From Sphingomonas sp. Root720 (GTDB taxonomy: Bacteria > Pseudomonadota > Alphaproteobacteria > Sphingomonadales > Sphingomonadaceae), in the NCBI RefSeq assembly GCF_001428605.1, contig NZ_LMID01000017.1, positions 38,456 to 102,455 on the forward strand: a stretch of 64,000 nucleotides of DNA, given 5' to 3'. The notes beneath the pieces were generated by a model, which saw nothing but the letters and a program-made list of their open reading frames with translations, was not told where the DNA came from and made no database searches. This document shows positions 27,034 to 36,195 of this stretch, piece by piece. Positions within the stretch are counted from its first letter, which is position 1. Each line of letters opens with the position of its first letter. Made by a program: the position numbers and the translations under genes.

Positions 27034-27750
27034 ATGAAAGCACTACGAGCGCTCGCGATTGTCAGCGGATTGGCGATCTCCGTGCCGGCGTTCGCGCAGG
27101 GCATCCCGGTCTATGATTCCAGCACGTTCCTGCAGACCCTCTCAACGGTGAAGAACACCCTGTCGATGATCGAACAGGGGAAGCAGCAAATCTCCCAGGC
27201 CACCGAGATGTTCAACAGCGTCAACAAGCTGACGAACGTCAATCAGATTGCCTCGTCCCTGAACACAGACGCCGTTCGCCACCTCTTGCCAAGCGAGGCA
27301 CGGGACATTCAGCGCCTTATGTCTTCGGACACGACAGGCCTTGGCAGTCTTGGATCTTCAGCAGATCGGATTCGCAGCAACTACCGGGTCGATCTTCCCG
27401 CGCTCCGCCCTGACGCGACCGCTTTCGAGCGCTCGAACCGCGATTCCATTTCTCGTAATGGCGACATGGCGGCGCGCGACGCGGCCATTGCCGAGGCAGC
27501 ATATGGCGTCACTGCCCAGAGAACGACGGGTCTCGAGGAACTGCGTTCGTCGCTGGACACCGCGTCGGACGCGAAGGACGTGATGGATATCCAAGCCCGT
27601 GTTGGCGTGGAAAATGCACATATCCAGAACGATGCGGTCCAGCTTCAGGCGCTTCAGATGCGGCAGACCGCCGAGGCGAGACTGCGTTCGCAGCGAGATG
27701 ACGAGACCGGCCTCGCCAAGCTTCAGCAGAGCCTGAGTAGCCGGCCGTGA
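27034..27750 (+). CDS. virB5: VirB5-like minor pilin / pilus-tip protein
   Basis: A 238-residue exported protein: signal peptide MKALRALAIVSGLAISVPAF (cleavage after AFAQ), then mostly alpha-helical sequence beginning GIPVYDSSTFLQTLSTVKNT and ending in a Gln-rich helix, as in TraC/VirB5. ATG at 27034 preceded by AAGGA. Its stop overlaps the GTG of the next small gene. Confidence 0.9.
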   Translation: MKALRALAIVSGLAISVPAFAQGIPVYDSSTFLQTLSTVKNTLSMIEQGKQQISQATEMFNSVNKLTNVNQIASSLNTDAVRHLLPSEARDIQRLMSSDTTGLGSLGSSADRIRSNYRVDLPALRPDATAFERSNRDSISRNGDMAARDAAIAEAAYGVTAQRTTGLEELRSSLDTASDAKDVMDIQARVGVENAHIQNDAVQLQALQMRQTAEARLRSQRDDETGLAKLQQSLSSRP

Positions 27751-27965
27751 AGGGGATCGCCGCGGCCCTCCCAGTTCTCGCGGCCACGTTCCTGAGTGGT
27801 TGCGGGCAGCCGATCGGCAAGGCGGACCTGAAGTCCGATCCCAAGTTACGCGCTGAGATCCTCGCCGCGTGCGCCAACGGCACCCACACCGATGCCCAGG
27901 AATGCAGCAACGCAAAGGACGTCGAGAACGCCGACAAGCTCGAGCGTTCGCTGGATCACAAATAG
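27747..27965 (+). CDS. EexN-like entry-exclusion lipoprotein
   Basis: A 72-residue lipoprotein: signal sequence with lipobox LSGC (Cys19), then a short body with the EexN-type spacing of two cysteines (LAACANGTHTDAQECSNA). EexN and TrbK proteins sit in the membrane of a cell that already carries the plasmid and block entry of a second copy. The location between virB5 and virB6 is the common one. GTG start at 27747 overlapping virB5. Confidence 0.72.
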   Translation: MKGIAAALPVLAATFLSGCGQPIGKADLKSDPKLRAEILAACANGTHTDAQECSNAKDVENADKLERSLDHK

Positions 27966-27979
27966 GCGGGGAATTGGCC

Positions 27980-28924
27980 ATGGCGTCCACACTCTTCGCG
28001 GATATCTACACCAACATCGACGGGAAGCTCGATCTCTTCCTGAACGAGCGTCTCAACAACGTCATTGATGTCGTGCGGGGACCGCTGGCGCTTGGCTTGG
28101 TCATCTACATCGCGCTGTTCGGCTATATGGTGATGCGCGGTATCGTCAGCGAGCCTTGGGGCGAGCTGGTGTACCGGATGGTGAAGCTCTGCCTCCTCTA
28201 TGTTGCAGCCACAACCGTCGCCTACTCCGAGTGGATCACGAATCCGCTCTTTCATGGGATGCCGGACGCCATCTCACAGGCGCTGGCGGGCAAGACCATC
28301 ACTAGCGTCGGTTCGGTGTTCGACGATTATTTTGGTCAGGTCGATTCCCTCGTTTTGATCATCCGAACCGAAGCCGCGACCTATCTCGACATTAATCCGT
28401 GGAAGCTCGTTCTGCTCACGCTGGCGGTGGCGATTTACGGATTGGCGGGCCTCTCCGCAGCAATCGGATTTGCGATAACCGTGTTCGCGAAGGTGGCGCT
28501 CGCCATCGTGATCGCGCTTGGTCCGATCTTCATAGCGTTATCGCTCTTCGAAACCACGCGTCGCTTCTTCTACGGATGGCTCGGGCAGGTATTCAACTAC
28601 ATCGTCCTAATGGCGGTGATCATCGCCATCACGGCTCTGATCACCGATCTTGGTGCCACGGCGCTGACTGCGGCCGAAGGCACCCCGGACGTGACGATCG
28701 GCGCTGTCTTGTTTGCGGTCTACATCTTCCTTGGGACGATATTCTTCTTTCAGGCCCCGTCGATCGCGACCGGCATTGCGGGGGGCGCTGCGGCCGGCGT
28801 CGGCGCTTTTGCCGGCTCGGCCTGGGGGACCATGGCGGCACCGTTCCAGCAACGCCGCAGCGCTCGCAACAGTCGCAATCTCGAACGTGCCGCCCAGCGC
28901 GGTGGTTCGGTGAGCCGCGCATGA
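27980..28924 (+). CDS. virB6: VirB6-like polytopic membrane protein
   Basis: Inner-membrane channel component of 314 residues with about six hydrophobic segments (for example LALGLVIYIALFGYMVMRGI, LVLLTLAVAIYGLAGLSAAI, VALAIVIALGPIFIALSLFE) and the conserved central region typical of TrbL/VirB6. The C-terminus is Gly/Ala-rich and then basic. Its stop overlaps the start of the next gene (ATGA). Confidence 0.92.
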   Translation: MASTLFADIYTNIDGKLDLFLNERLNNVIDVVRGPLALGLVIYIALFGYMVMRGIVSEPWGELVYRMVKLCLLYVAATTVAYSEWITNPLFHGMPDAISQALAGKTITSVGSVFDDYFGQVDSLVLIIRTEAATYLDINPWKLVLLTLAVAIYGLAGLSAAIGFAITVFAKVALAIVIALGPIFIALSLFETTRRFFYGWLGQVFNYIVLMAVIIAITALITDLGATALTAAEGTPDVTIGAVLFAVYIFLGTIFFFQAPSIATGIAGGAAAGVGAFAGSAWGTMAAPFQQRRSARNSRNLERAAQRGGSVSRA

Positions 28925-29256
28925 GGAAGGAAGACCCTTTGACGAGACCAACCACGATAGTCCGCGCGCTCTGGCGATCAGCCGTCGTCATCGCACTGAT
29001 CCCGTCACTCGCCCAAGGGGCATCGGGGCCAAAGAAACTACCCGTCTGCAACGGCAAACATCTGCGCGAGGTGAACATCTACGGGAGCGTGCTGCCGGGT
29101 TCGCCGCTCCCGGCAATCGTGGCACCCCCTGCCCCGCCGCCCGTGCCGCAGATCAAACAGCCAGTTGATGCCGGCACTCCGCCCCCGCCTGTTCCCGCCC
29201 CGCTTCCCGAGAAGACGTCCGCGCGCGCGACCCCCGGCACCCTTGGGAGTTGCTGA
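28921..29256 (+). CDS. Pro-rich exported protein at the VirB7 position
   Basis: A 111-residue protein with an N-terminal hydrophobic signal or anchor (RALWRSAVVIALIPSLAQGA), a central cysteine (KLPVCNGKHLREVNIYGS) and a long Pro-rich stretch. It is not a classical VirB7 lipoprotein (no lipobox) but holds its place between virB6 and virB8. A periplasm-spanning or outer-membrane-associated role is plausible. Overlaps virB6 by 4 nt. Confidence 0.65.
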   Translation: MRKEDPLTRPTTIVRALWRSAVVIALIPSLAQGASGPKKLPVCNGKHLREVNIYGSVLPGSPLPAIVAPPAPPPVPQIKQPVDAGTPPPPVPAPLPEKTSARATPGTLGSC

Positions 29257-29258
29257 TC

Positions 29259-29948
29259 ATGCGGAACCAGACCGAAGGCGTGCCGGCAAAAGACGCTGAA
29301 CTCTATTTCGGGCATGCCCGATCCTGGGATCAGGACCGTCAGCGCAAATCGTTACGATCCGAACGCATCGCCTGGGTCGTGGCCGGCCTGGGGCTGCTTG
29401 CCGCGACCGCGGAGGGCTTCGCACTCGCGGGCCTGGCCCCGCTGAAGACGGTCATGCCGTACATTATTCGCGTCAATCAGACGACAGGCGCGGTCGATGT
29501 GCAGACCACCCTCACCCAGAAACCGATGCGCTATGACGAGGCGGTCACGAAATTCTTCCTCGCGCAATATGTCCGGACACGGGAAAGCTGGTTGCCAGCG
29601 GCGGCCGAAGAGAATTTTCGCGCTGTCACAATCCTGTCCGAACCAGGCGAGCAACAGCGCTGGGGCCGGTTTTTCAGTTCGAACAATGCCGCGAGCCCAC
29701 AGGTTGTCTGGGGCAAGGGTGCGGTCGTCCAGGCCCGCGTGCGCAATATTGCCTTCATCAACGATCGGGTTGCAAACGTCCGCTTCACGCGGACGGTGCA
29801 GACCGACACCGATACGCAGAGCAGCGACTGGATCGCGACCGTCACCTTCCGGTACACGAATGCGCCGATGGCGGAGGGCGACCGCTATCGCAATCCATTG
29901 GGCTTCCAGGTCGAGAATTATCGCGCGGACCCCGAGGTGGTGCGATGA
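29259..29948 (+). CDS. virB8: VirB8-like bitopic inner-membrane protein
   Basis: Assembly factor of 229 residues: short cytoplasmic N-terminus (ELYFGHARSWDQDRQRKS), one transmembrane helix (IAWVVAGLGLLAATAEGFAL) and a periplasmic NTF2-like domain (MRYDEAVTKFFLAQYVRTRE ... VTFRYTNAPMAEGDRYRNPL). Start at ATG 29259; stop overlaps virB9 (ATGA). Confidence 0.93.
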   Translation: MRNQTEGVPAKDAELYFGHARSWDQDRQRKSLRSERIAWVVAGLGLLAATAEGFALAGLAPLKTVMPYIIRVNQTTGAVDVQTTLTQKPMRYDEAVTKFFLAQYVRTRESWLPAAAEENFRAVTILSEPGEQQRWGRFFSSNNAASPQVVWGKGAVVQARVRNIAFINDRVANVRFTRTVQTDTDTQSSDWIATVTFRYTNAPMAEGDRYRNPLGFQVENYRADPEVVR

Positions 29949-30802
29949 ACCGCCTTCTCTCTATAGCGAGCCTTCTCGCCATTATAGCGACACCCGCCCT
30001 TGGGGAGGACACCCCGCGCGGAGGGCCGGCGGATCCACGTGTAAAGTTCGTCGAATATCAGGAGACCCAGGTCTACCGGATCGTCGGCACATTTCGGACG
30101 GCGACCCAGGTGGTGCTCGACGCCGATGAGACAATCGAACATGTCGCGCTCGGCGACACCGTCTCATGGGAAGTGGCGGTTGCCGGTCATATTCTGTTCC
30201 TGAAACCCCGCGAGCGTGCGGGACCGACCAACCTCATCGTCACGACCAATCGCGGGGGCGAACTGCGCAACTACGCCTTCGAACTGACCGCGCGCCGGGG
30301 ACCGATCGGCAGCGGGAGCCGTGACACATTCTTCCAGGTTCGGTTTCACTACCCGCGCGATGAGGCCGATCGTGCCGCTCGCATGCGCGCCACCCAGGAG
30401 GCGCAGCGCGTTGCAGCGCTGCAGGCGAGCGCCGTCCGGGGCGCCCTCGACCATGGCGTCATCGATGGACCGCGCAATCTGAATTACAAGGTCCAGGGTG
30501 CGAGAGATCTTCAGCCGTCGGAGATCTCCGACAACGGCCAGTTCACGGTCCTGCGCTTCCCCGGCAACCACGAAATCCCGGCGATCTATCTGGTGCGACC
30601 GGACGGCTCGGAGTCCTTGGTCCCGTTCGATGTCCGCGACGAGTTTGTGGTCGTCCACGCCGTGGCGGCTCAACTGCGCCTGCGCCGGAACCGGGAGGTG
30701 CTGTGCATCTATAACCTCGCGCCGACACCTTATGGCGTCGATCACGGCACCAACACCGCATCGCCGCATGTCGAGCGCACCATACAAGACCCGAAGGAGT
30801 GA
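29945..30802 (+). CDS. virB9: VirB9-like outer-membrane complex protein
   Basis: Core-complex protein of 285 residues with signal peptide MNRLLSIASLLAIIATPALG. It has an N-terminal domain (VSWEVAVAGHILFLKPRERA after a beta-rich start) and a C-terminal domain containing NYKVQGARDLQPSEISDNGQ and GNHEIPAIYLVRPDGSESLV, characteristic of VirB9/TrbG, which pairs with VirB10 and VirB7 at the outer membrane. Confidence 0.93.
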   Translation: MNRLLSIASLLAIIATPALGEDTPRGGPADPRVKFVEYQETQVYRIVGTFRTATQVVLDADETIEHVALGDTVSWEVAVAGHILFLKPRERAGPTNLIVTTNRGGELRNYAFELTARRGPIGSGSRDTFFQVRFHYPRDEADRAARMRATQEAQRVAALQASAVRGALDHGVIDGPRNLNYKVQGARDLQPSEISDNGQFTVLRFPGNHEIPAIYLVRPDGSESLVPFDVRDEFVVVHAVAAQLRLRRNREVLCIYNLAPTPYGVDHGTNTASPHVERTIQDPKE

Positions 30803-30807
30803 GTGCG

Positions 30808-32025
30808 ATGGACGAGATTGCGGCCGAAGCCCCTCGCCGCCCGCAGGGCGATCCGACACCCGAACGCGACGAAATCGTCCGCGAGCGCGGCATCGACCCG
30901 ATCGGGGGGATGACGCCGGCAAAGCGGAATACAGCCCTGATTTTCGCCGGGACGGCGATGGTGCTCGGCATTTTGTGGGTGAACTCGGGACCGAGCAAGA
31001 CCGGCTCGAGTTTGATGGGAAAGCCCGAGGCAATGGCCAAGCGGCCGGATCTCGCGGCGCGCGAAACGGTCGCTTATGATGCTGTCGCAGCGAAACCCAA
31101 GCCGCTCGGCGCCTTGAGCGCCGATCCCAACGCTCCCGTCCTCAATCCTCCACCGACCGTTGGCCCTGACGGACAGATCGTTCCGGCAATAGAGCCCGGA
31201 GCGCAGCCAGCGGCGGCGCCGCAGAACACGCGCCAGAACCTGGCCGATCAGGCACGTCGTTCAACATTGATCGCCTATGGCGGCCGCGACGCGCTGCAGG
31301 CACCGGGAGGCTCTAACGGTGCTGGCTCCGATACCGGCAATGCGGGCACAGCTGGCGACGGCTCGACCGATCCGGCCGTCCGCAGCGCGCCCAATGCGCT
31401 CGATGCGCTTCGTCAGAGTTCGGCCGTTGGCGAGGCACGCGCCTCGATGCTGCCCAATCGCAACTATCTCGTCACCGCCGGCACGCTGATTCCCTGCATT
31501 CTTCAGACCGCCATGAATTCGGCGCAGCCGGGTTACACCTCCTGCCTCATTCCGCGGGACGTCTATTCGGAGAATGGCCTCGTCGTGCTGATGGAGAAGG
31601 GCACCAAAGTCCTTGGCGAATATCATGGTGGCATCCAGCAGGGGCAGAACCGGCTCTTTGTGCTCTGGACCCGGGCCGTCACGCCGCAGGGCGTGCGCAT
31701 CGATCTGGCCTCTCCGGGGTCCGATGCGCTCGGGCGTGCCGGCATTGCCGGGTCCGTCGACACCTTCTTTTGGGCGCGGTTTGGCAGCGCACTGCTGCTC
31801 TCGCTGGTCGACGACGCCGCCTACATCGCCGGACAGTCCGTCTCCGGCGGGAGTAACAATTTTAACAACACGACACGGACCCCGAGCGAGGGGGCGAGCA
31901 TCGCGCTACAGAACAGTATCAACATCCGTCCGGTCCTGAAAAAGAACCAGGGCGAGGAAGTCGGCATCTTCGTCGCCAAGGACTTCAATTTCGCCGACGT
32001 TTACAATCTCGAGTTGCGGCGCTGA
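30808..32025 (+). CDS. virB10: VirB10-like channel scaffold
   Basis: A 405-residue protein spanning both membranes: cytoplasmic N-terminus, one transmembrane helix (NTALIFAGTAMVLGILWVNS), a Pro/Ala-rich periplasmic linker and the conserved C-terminal TrbI domain (GTLIPCILQTAMNSAQPGYT, VVLMEKGTKVLGEYHGGIQQ, GVRIDLASPGSDALGRAGI). Start at ATG 30808, where AAGGAG gives 8-nt spacing; a GTG at 30799 would overlap that site. Confidence 0.94.
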   Translation: MDEIAAEAPRRPQGDPTPERDEIVRERGIDPIGGMTPAKRNTALIFAGTAMVLGILWVNSGPSKTGSSLMGKPEAMAKRPDLAARETVAYDAVAAKPKPLGALSADPNAPVLNPPPTVGPDGQIVPAIEPGAQPAAAPQNTRQNLADQARRSTLIAYGGRDALQAPGGSNGAGSDTGNAGTAGDGSTDPAVRSAPNALDALRQSSAVGEARASMLPNRNYLVTAGTLIPCILQTAMNSAQPGYTSCLIPRDVYSENGLVVLMEKGTKVLGEYHGGIQQGQNRLFVLWTRAVTPQGVRIDLASPGSDALGRAGIAGSVDTFFWARFGSALLLSLVDDAAYIAGQSVSGGSNNFNNTTRTPSEGASIALQNSINIRPVLKKNQGEEVGIFVAKDFNFADVYNLELRR

Positions 32026-32027
32026 GG

Positions 32028-33032
32028 ATGGGCGATACCGCTGTCCTGCGCCATTATCTCGCACCGATCCTGCCGCTGCTGGAGCCGGTCGAGGTGACTG
32101 AGCTTGTCATCAACAAGCCCGGCGAGGTCGGCATTGAGGACCATCTGGGCTGGCATTGGCACAATGTCGCCGAGCTCGATAGCGAATGGCTCGCGACGCT
32201 CGCCGTCGCAGCGGCAAGCTTCACCCGGCAGGACGTGAATGCGGAGACGCCGATCTGCTCGACCATCTTGCCAGGGGGTGAGCGCTGTCAGATCGTCATT
32301 CCGTCAGTGACACCAACGGGCGCGCCGTCCTTCACCGTCCGCAAGCCTTCGCGCGTAACCCTCGCGATCGACCAGCTCGCAGATTCGGGGCTGTTCATGA
32401 GCACGCGCGCCGCTGCGCAAGGCCTTGGCGAAGTCGATGCGCAGCTGATTGCGCAGCGCGATGTCGGCGATTGGCCAGCTTTCTTCCGAACGGCCGTTGC
32501 CGCCCGCAAGAATATCCTGGTGAGCGGCGCGACCGGCTCGGGCAAGACCACCTTTGCCAAGGCGCTGATCCAGCTGATCCCGCCGGATGAGCGGCTGCTC
32601 ACGATCGAGGATACGCGCGAGCTCGTTGTCGAACATCGCAATGTCGTGCACATGGTCTATTCGAGCGAGCGACAGGGGCTCGCGAAGGTCGGCCCCAAGC
32701 AATTGCTCGAGAGTGCGCTGCGCATGCGGCCCGATCGCATCCTCCTGCAGGAGCTGCGGGACGGCACGGCCTTCTTTTATCTGCGCAACGTCAACTCGGG
32801 CCATCCAGGTTCGATCACGACCGTCCATGCCGGCTCGGCGATGGGCGCGTTCGAGCAGCTGACGTTGCTGGTGAAGGAATCCGAAGGCGGACGCGATCTG
32901 GCCCGCGACGATATCCGTGGGCTCTTGCACATGCTCGTCGACGTCGTGGTCCAGACCCGCAAGCGCGCCGGAAAATTCGAAGTCGAGGAGGTGTATTTTG
33001 ATCCGGCTGTCGGACGCACGACCGCTCACTAG
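32028..33032 (+). CDS. virB11: VirB11-like traffic ATPase
   Basis: Hexameric secretion ATPase, 334 residues: N-terminal domain, then Walker A GATGSGKT at 167-174, Asp box (LLTIEDTRELVVEHRNVVHM), Walker B (RMRPDRILLQELRDGTAFFY) and His box (NSGHPGSITTVHAGSA). It switches the machine between pilus assembly and DNA transfer. Begins 2 nt after the virB10 stop. Confidence 0.95.
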   Translation: MGDTAVLRHYLAPILPLLEPVEVTELVINKPGEVGIEDHLGWHWHNVAELDSEWLATLAVAAASFTRQDVNAETPICSTILPGGERCQIVIPSVTPTGAPSFTVRKPSRVTLAIDQLADSGLFMSTRAAAQGLGEVDAQLIAQRDVGDWPAFFRTAVAARKNILVSGATGSGKTTFAKALIQLIPPDERLLTIEDTRELVVEHRNVVHMVYSSERQGLAKVGPKQLLESALRMRPDRILLQELRDGTAFFYLRNVNSGHPGSITTVHAGSAMGAFEQLTLLVKESEGGRDLARDDIRGLLHMLVDVVVQTRKRAGKFEVEEVYFDPAVGRTTAH

Positions 33033-35010
33033 GGTCGCCATCGTCGCGGCGATGCTCGCGACAACCTTTTTGGCGTGCGTCTTGTGCGCGGTACTGGTCG
33101 CGCTGGTCGGCTTGAACCAGATCGGCCCGCACATGCAGATCTCGGCGATCCCCGCCTGGCTCTGGTATTACCGAGGCGATCCGCTCCTGCATTTGTGGCT
33201 GGAGCGAGGCGCGCTGGTCAGCGGCGCAATCGCTTTCGTCATTCTGCTGGTCATCCTGAAGCGTGAGCGCACGCTTCATGGCGAGGCACGGTTCGCGCGT
33301 GAAAGCGAAATTCGGCGCGAACATTTGCGCAGCAACAGTGGGATCATCGTCGGGCAGAAAGGCGGCCGCTATCTCGTTTTCGGCGGCACCGAGCATGTGT
33401 TGCTCGAAGCACCGACGCGCGCCGGCAAGGGCGTCGGCGTGGTGATCCCCAATCTTCTGAGTTGGCCAGACTCCGTGGTGGTGCTCGACGTGAAGCGCGA
33501 GAATTGGGACATCACCGCTGGTTTTCGCGCACGGCATGGCCAGGCGGTCTATCTGTTCGACCCGCTCGATCCCGAGGGGCGAAGCGCCCGTTACAATCCC
33601 TTGAGCTTCATTGACCGGCTCGACGACACCGATGTGATCAATGAACTCCAGAAGATCGGCGGCATGCTGTTTCCGGCACCGGAAAAGGCCGATCCGTTCT
33701 GGGCCGAAGCCGCGCGGGCGGCCTTTGTCGGTGTCGGCGCGCTCGTCGCGGCCAATCCCGCCCTCCCCTTCACGATTGGCGAAATCTATCGGCGACTGAC
33801 GACGGGCGACCCCAAGGTCGAACTGCCCAAGGTCGTCGAAGAGGCCCAGCGCCGCGGCCAGCGGCTGAGCCAGGCCTGCGTGTCGGCGCTGAGCGACTTC
33901 ACCTCCGCGTCAGACAACACCTTCTCCGGTATCAAACAGACGATCACATCGAAGCTCAATCTGTGGCTCAACCCCTATGTCGATGCCGCGACGTCGGAGA
34001 CCGATTTCGATCTGCGTCAGGTTAGACGCGAGCGGATTTCAGTCTATCTCGGGGTGTCGCCCGATAATATCGACCGCATCGCTCCGGTCTATAATCTCTT
34101 CCTCCAGCAGCTGATCGATCTCAATACGCGGGAACTGCCTGAGAATGGCGGCCGCGTGCCGGTGCTCATTTTGCTCGACGAATTTGCCCGCCTCGGCAAG
34201 GCGCCGGTCATCGCGTCGGCCTTTTCCTATGTCGCAGGCTACGGACTTCGCCTGTTGCCCGTGATCCAGAGCCGGTCCCAGCCCCGCGGCATCTATGGCG
34301 TCGATGTCACCGACGAGATCATCGCCAATTGCGGACTAGAGATCGTGTTCACCCCCAAGGAGTTGAAGGTTGCCAACGAACTCTCTGAGCGGCTCGGCTT
34401 TTTTACGATGAACGTCAAATCGAAGAGCCGGACCATCCATGGCCTGCTCGCCAACCGCAGCATATCGGAGTCGGACCAGCGCCGCGCGCTGATGATGCCG
34501 CAGGAGCTGATGCAGATGCCCAAGGGCGAGCTTCTACTGATGCGCGGCGGCATTCCGCCCGTCAGGGGCCGCAAGATCGAGTATTTCCGCTCGAAGCGCT
34601 TCACGAGCCGGATCAGTGACCCACCCAAGGTCGCGCCCCGTCCGATCACGATCAACGCCGTGTCGTCAGCCGCCAAATTGGCAGGCAAGGCGAGTGGCAG
34701 TGATCCTTTGGCACAGGCCCTTAGCGCGAAGAAGGCCGCCTTGTTGAGCGACGGTCAGGCGATTGCGCAGACAGAACGGGCGCAACCTGCGATGCGCGCG
34801 CTCACCGGTGACGAACTCTCGGACTTTGCCGAAATCACCGATGACATGTTGGTGCTGGGCGACATGGTGGATCTACCACCGCCCGGCGACGAACAGGCCG
34901 CTATCGCCTTTGTCACGGCGATGACAGCCCGGGCCGTTCTCGAGCCCGTGGGTGCCGGTGTCCAATCTCCAGAATTTGCGACCGAGAGGCATGAACATGG
35001 CAGAGAATGA
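32998..35010 (+). CDS. virD4: VirD4/TraG-type coupling protein
   Basis: Type IV coupling protein of 670 residues that recruits the relaxosome to the channel. Two N-terminal transmembrane segments (VAIVAAMLATTFLACVLCAV and LVSGAIAFVILLVILK), Walker A region EAPTRAGKGVGVVIPNL (about 139-145) and Walker B LLDEFARLGKAP with Asp394-Glu395. The best start is TTG 32998 because GGAGG lies 9 nt upstream; it overlaps virB11 by 35 nt. No ATG precedes the first membrane segment closely enough. Confidence 0.92.
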   Translation: MIRLSDARPLTRVAIVAAMLATTFLACVLCAVLVALVGLNQIGPHMQISAIPAWLWYYRGDPLLHLWLERGALVSGAIAFVILLVILKRERTLHGEARFARESEIRREHLRSNSGIIVGQKGGRYLVFGGTEHVLLEAPTRAGKGVGVVIPNLLSWPDSVVVLDVKRENWDITAGFRARHGQAVYLFDPLDPEGRSARYNPLSFIDRLDDTDVINELQKIGGMLFPAPEKADPFWAEAARAAFVGVGALVAANPALPFTIGEIYRRLTTGDPKVELPKVVEEAQRRGQRLSQACVSALSDFTSASDNTFSGIKQTITSKLNLWLNPYVDAATSETDFDLRQVRRERISVYLGVSPDNIDRIAPVYNLFLQQLIDLNTRELPENGGRVPVLILLDEFARLGKAPVIASAFSYVAGYGLRLLPVIQSRSQPRGIYGVDVTDEIIANCGLEIVFTPKELKVANELSERLGFFTMNVKSKSRTIHGLLANRSISESDQRRALMMPQELMQMPKGELLLMRGGIPPVRGRKIEYFRSKRFTSRISDPPKVAPRPITINAVSSAAKLAGKASGSDPLAQALSAKKAALLSDGQAIAQTERAQPAMRALTGDELSDFAEITDDMLVLGDMVDLPPPGDEQAAIAFVTAMTARAVLEPVGAGVQSPEFATERHEHGRE

Positions 35011-35944
35011 TTCCAAGCAACCCAGTATGGCGCGGACTAGTGCCAACAGCGTTGGCCTCGACGACGCCAAACAGCGCAAGGCGGCTGCGCCAGAAAAGTC
35101 CTCGCCCGGGGGACCAAAGGACGGGCCCACCGAAGCACCTGATCATGTCGGCGCTGTCGGTGCGTCACGAAGTGCGCCCAAGGTGCATTCCCTCGAGGCG
35201 GGCGACGTGCCGGAGAGCGTGCGGAAGCGCTATTATGCCGACAAGGCGAAATGGTCGGGCGAACCCGCCTTTTTCACGACGGCGCAAGCGAAGGATCCCG
35301 CGTTTCGCGATCAGGGGCGGCGCCTGGTCACAGCAACGGAGAGTCAGGAGGTCGTCAAGGATCTGGTGGCGATCGCACAACACCGCAATTGGGACCGGAT
35401 TCACGTCACCGGATCGGAAGAATTTCGGCGATCGGTCTGGATCGAGGCCAGTCAAAAGGGGCTCGAGGTCCGTGGCTACAAGCCCAATGATCGCGATCTC
35501 CAAGAGCTCGACCGGCTGCGCGGGGAGACGAGCCGTAACACGATTGCGCCCATGGCAGCAGCCCGTGATCTCGATGCTGTGCGTGGGTCATCCGGGATGA
35601 ACCGGCAGAGCGACGGCAGTGCTTTGGAACGACCGGATGCCCGGCGCGGCGATCGTGGCAACACGCCGAATGATCGTGCGGCCGACAGCCAGATGCGCGT
35701 GATGGAAGCAGTGATCCGACGGACGTTGTTCAACAATCCCGAGGCGGTTGCGCGGGTGATGACCGTCGCGCGCGCACAGCTTGATGCGCATATTGCGGCG
35801 GGACGGAACATCCGACCGGCAATGGTCAAGGACGCCTCCCCCAGCGTCAGGCAGGATGTGGTCCGCGGCCGTGACCCAGCTACGCTCCCCATCCCTCGTC
35901 CCGGTCGCGAGCCCAAGCCTCAGGAACGCAGCCGCTCTCGGTGA
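34997..35944 (+). CDS. LPD7-domain conjugation-associated protein
   Basis: A 315-residue soluble protein. The middle (FFTTAQAKDPAFRDQGRRLV, SQEVVKDLVAIAQHRNWDRI, SVWIEASQKGLEVRGYKPND) is the LPD7-type domain usually found C-terminal to TraI/MobA relaxases. The N-terminus is low-complexity and the C-terminus basic (GREPKPQERSRSR). It is the last gene of the transfer operon, overlapping virD4 by 14 nt. ATG 34997 is preferred over 34991 for ribosome spacing. No nuclease motif is present; it may act as a stand-alone relaxase partner, the MOBP relaxase gene itself being at 43.4 kb. Confidence 0.75.
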   Translation: MAENDSKQPSMARTSANSVGLDDAKQRKAAAPEKSSPGGPKDGPTEAPDHVGAVGASRSAPKVHSLEAGDVPESVRKRYYADKAKWSGEPAFFTTAQAKDPAFRDQGRRLVTATESQEVVKDLVAIAQHRNWDRIHVTGSEEFRRSVWIEASQKGLEVRGYKPNDRDLQELDRLRGETSRNTIAPMAAARDLDAVRGSSGMNRQSDGSALERPDARRGDRGNTPNDRAADSQMRVMEAVIRRTLFNNPEAVARVMTVARAQLDAHIAAGRNIRPAMVKDASPSVRQDVVRGRDPATLPIPRPGREPKPQERSRSR

Positions 35945-35969
35945 CTGGGGATCGGACTTTTGTGCCGCA

Positions 35970-35991
35970 GCCCCTCTGCGATAAAAGGGGC
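35970..35991 (+). terminator. weak hairpin after the transfer operon
   Basis: GCCCCT and AGGGGC with a 10-nt loop, 25 bp after the last transfer gene. There is no T-run, so it is at best a weak or factor-dependent terminator. The rest of 35945-36195 shows no gene. Confidence 0.3.
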
Positions 35992-36143
35992 AGGCGATCG
36001 CCTTCTGGCTTAAGAACCGGCACATTTGTTCGGCTTGACCGATCATTTATCGTGATTGAAAACCACGAGCGGTGCAGATCGAGCCTGCCAATATATACTA
36101 TGCGCGCGAACCGTCCCGCAAAGCGCGACAATCTTGCCAGATA

Positions 36144-36161
36144 ATATAATTACCGTTATAT
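36144..36161. promoter_or_regulatory. AT-rich dyad before the orphan AbiEi gene
   Basis: ATATAA-TTACCG-TTATAT, a perfect 6-bp inverted repeat 35 bp before the TTG start. Position and AT content fit an operator overlapping the promoter; AbiEi antitoxins are known to repress their own promoters. Confidence 0.4.
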
Positions 36162-36195
36162 CGAACGCGCCGGACATCGCTCACGGAGGCTCGAA

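Noticed and set aside
24408..27104. Long minus-strand frames opposite virB4
   Set aside because: They lack motifs, and the plus-strand VirB4 with Walker motifs explains the open frames.
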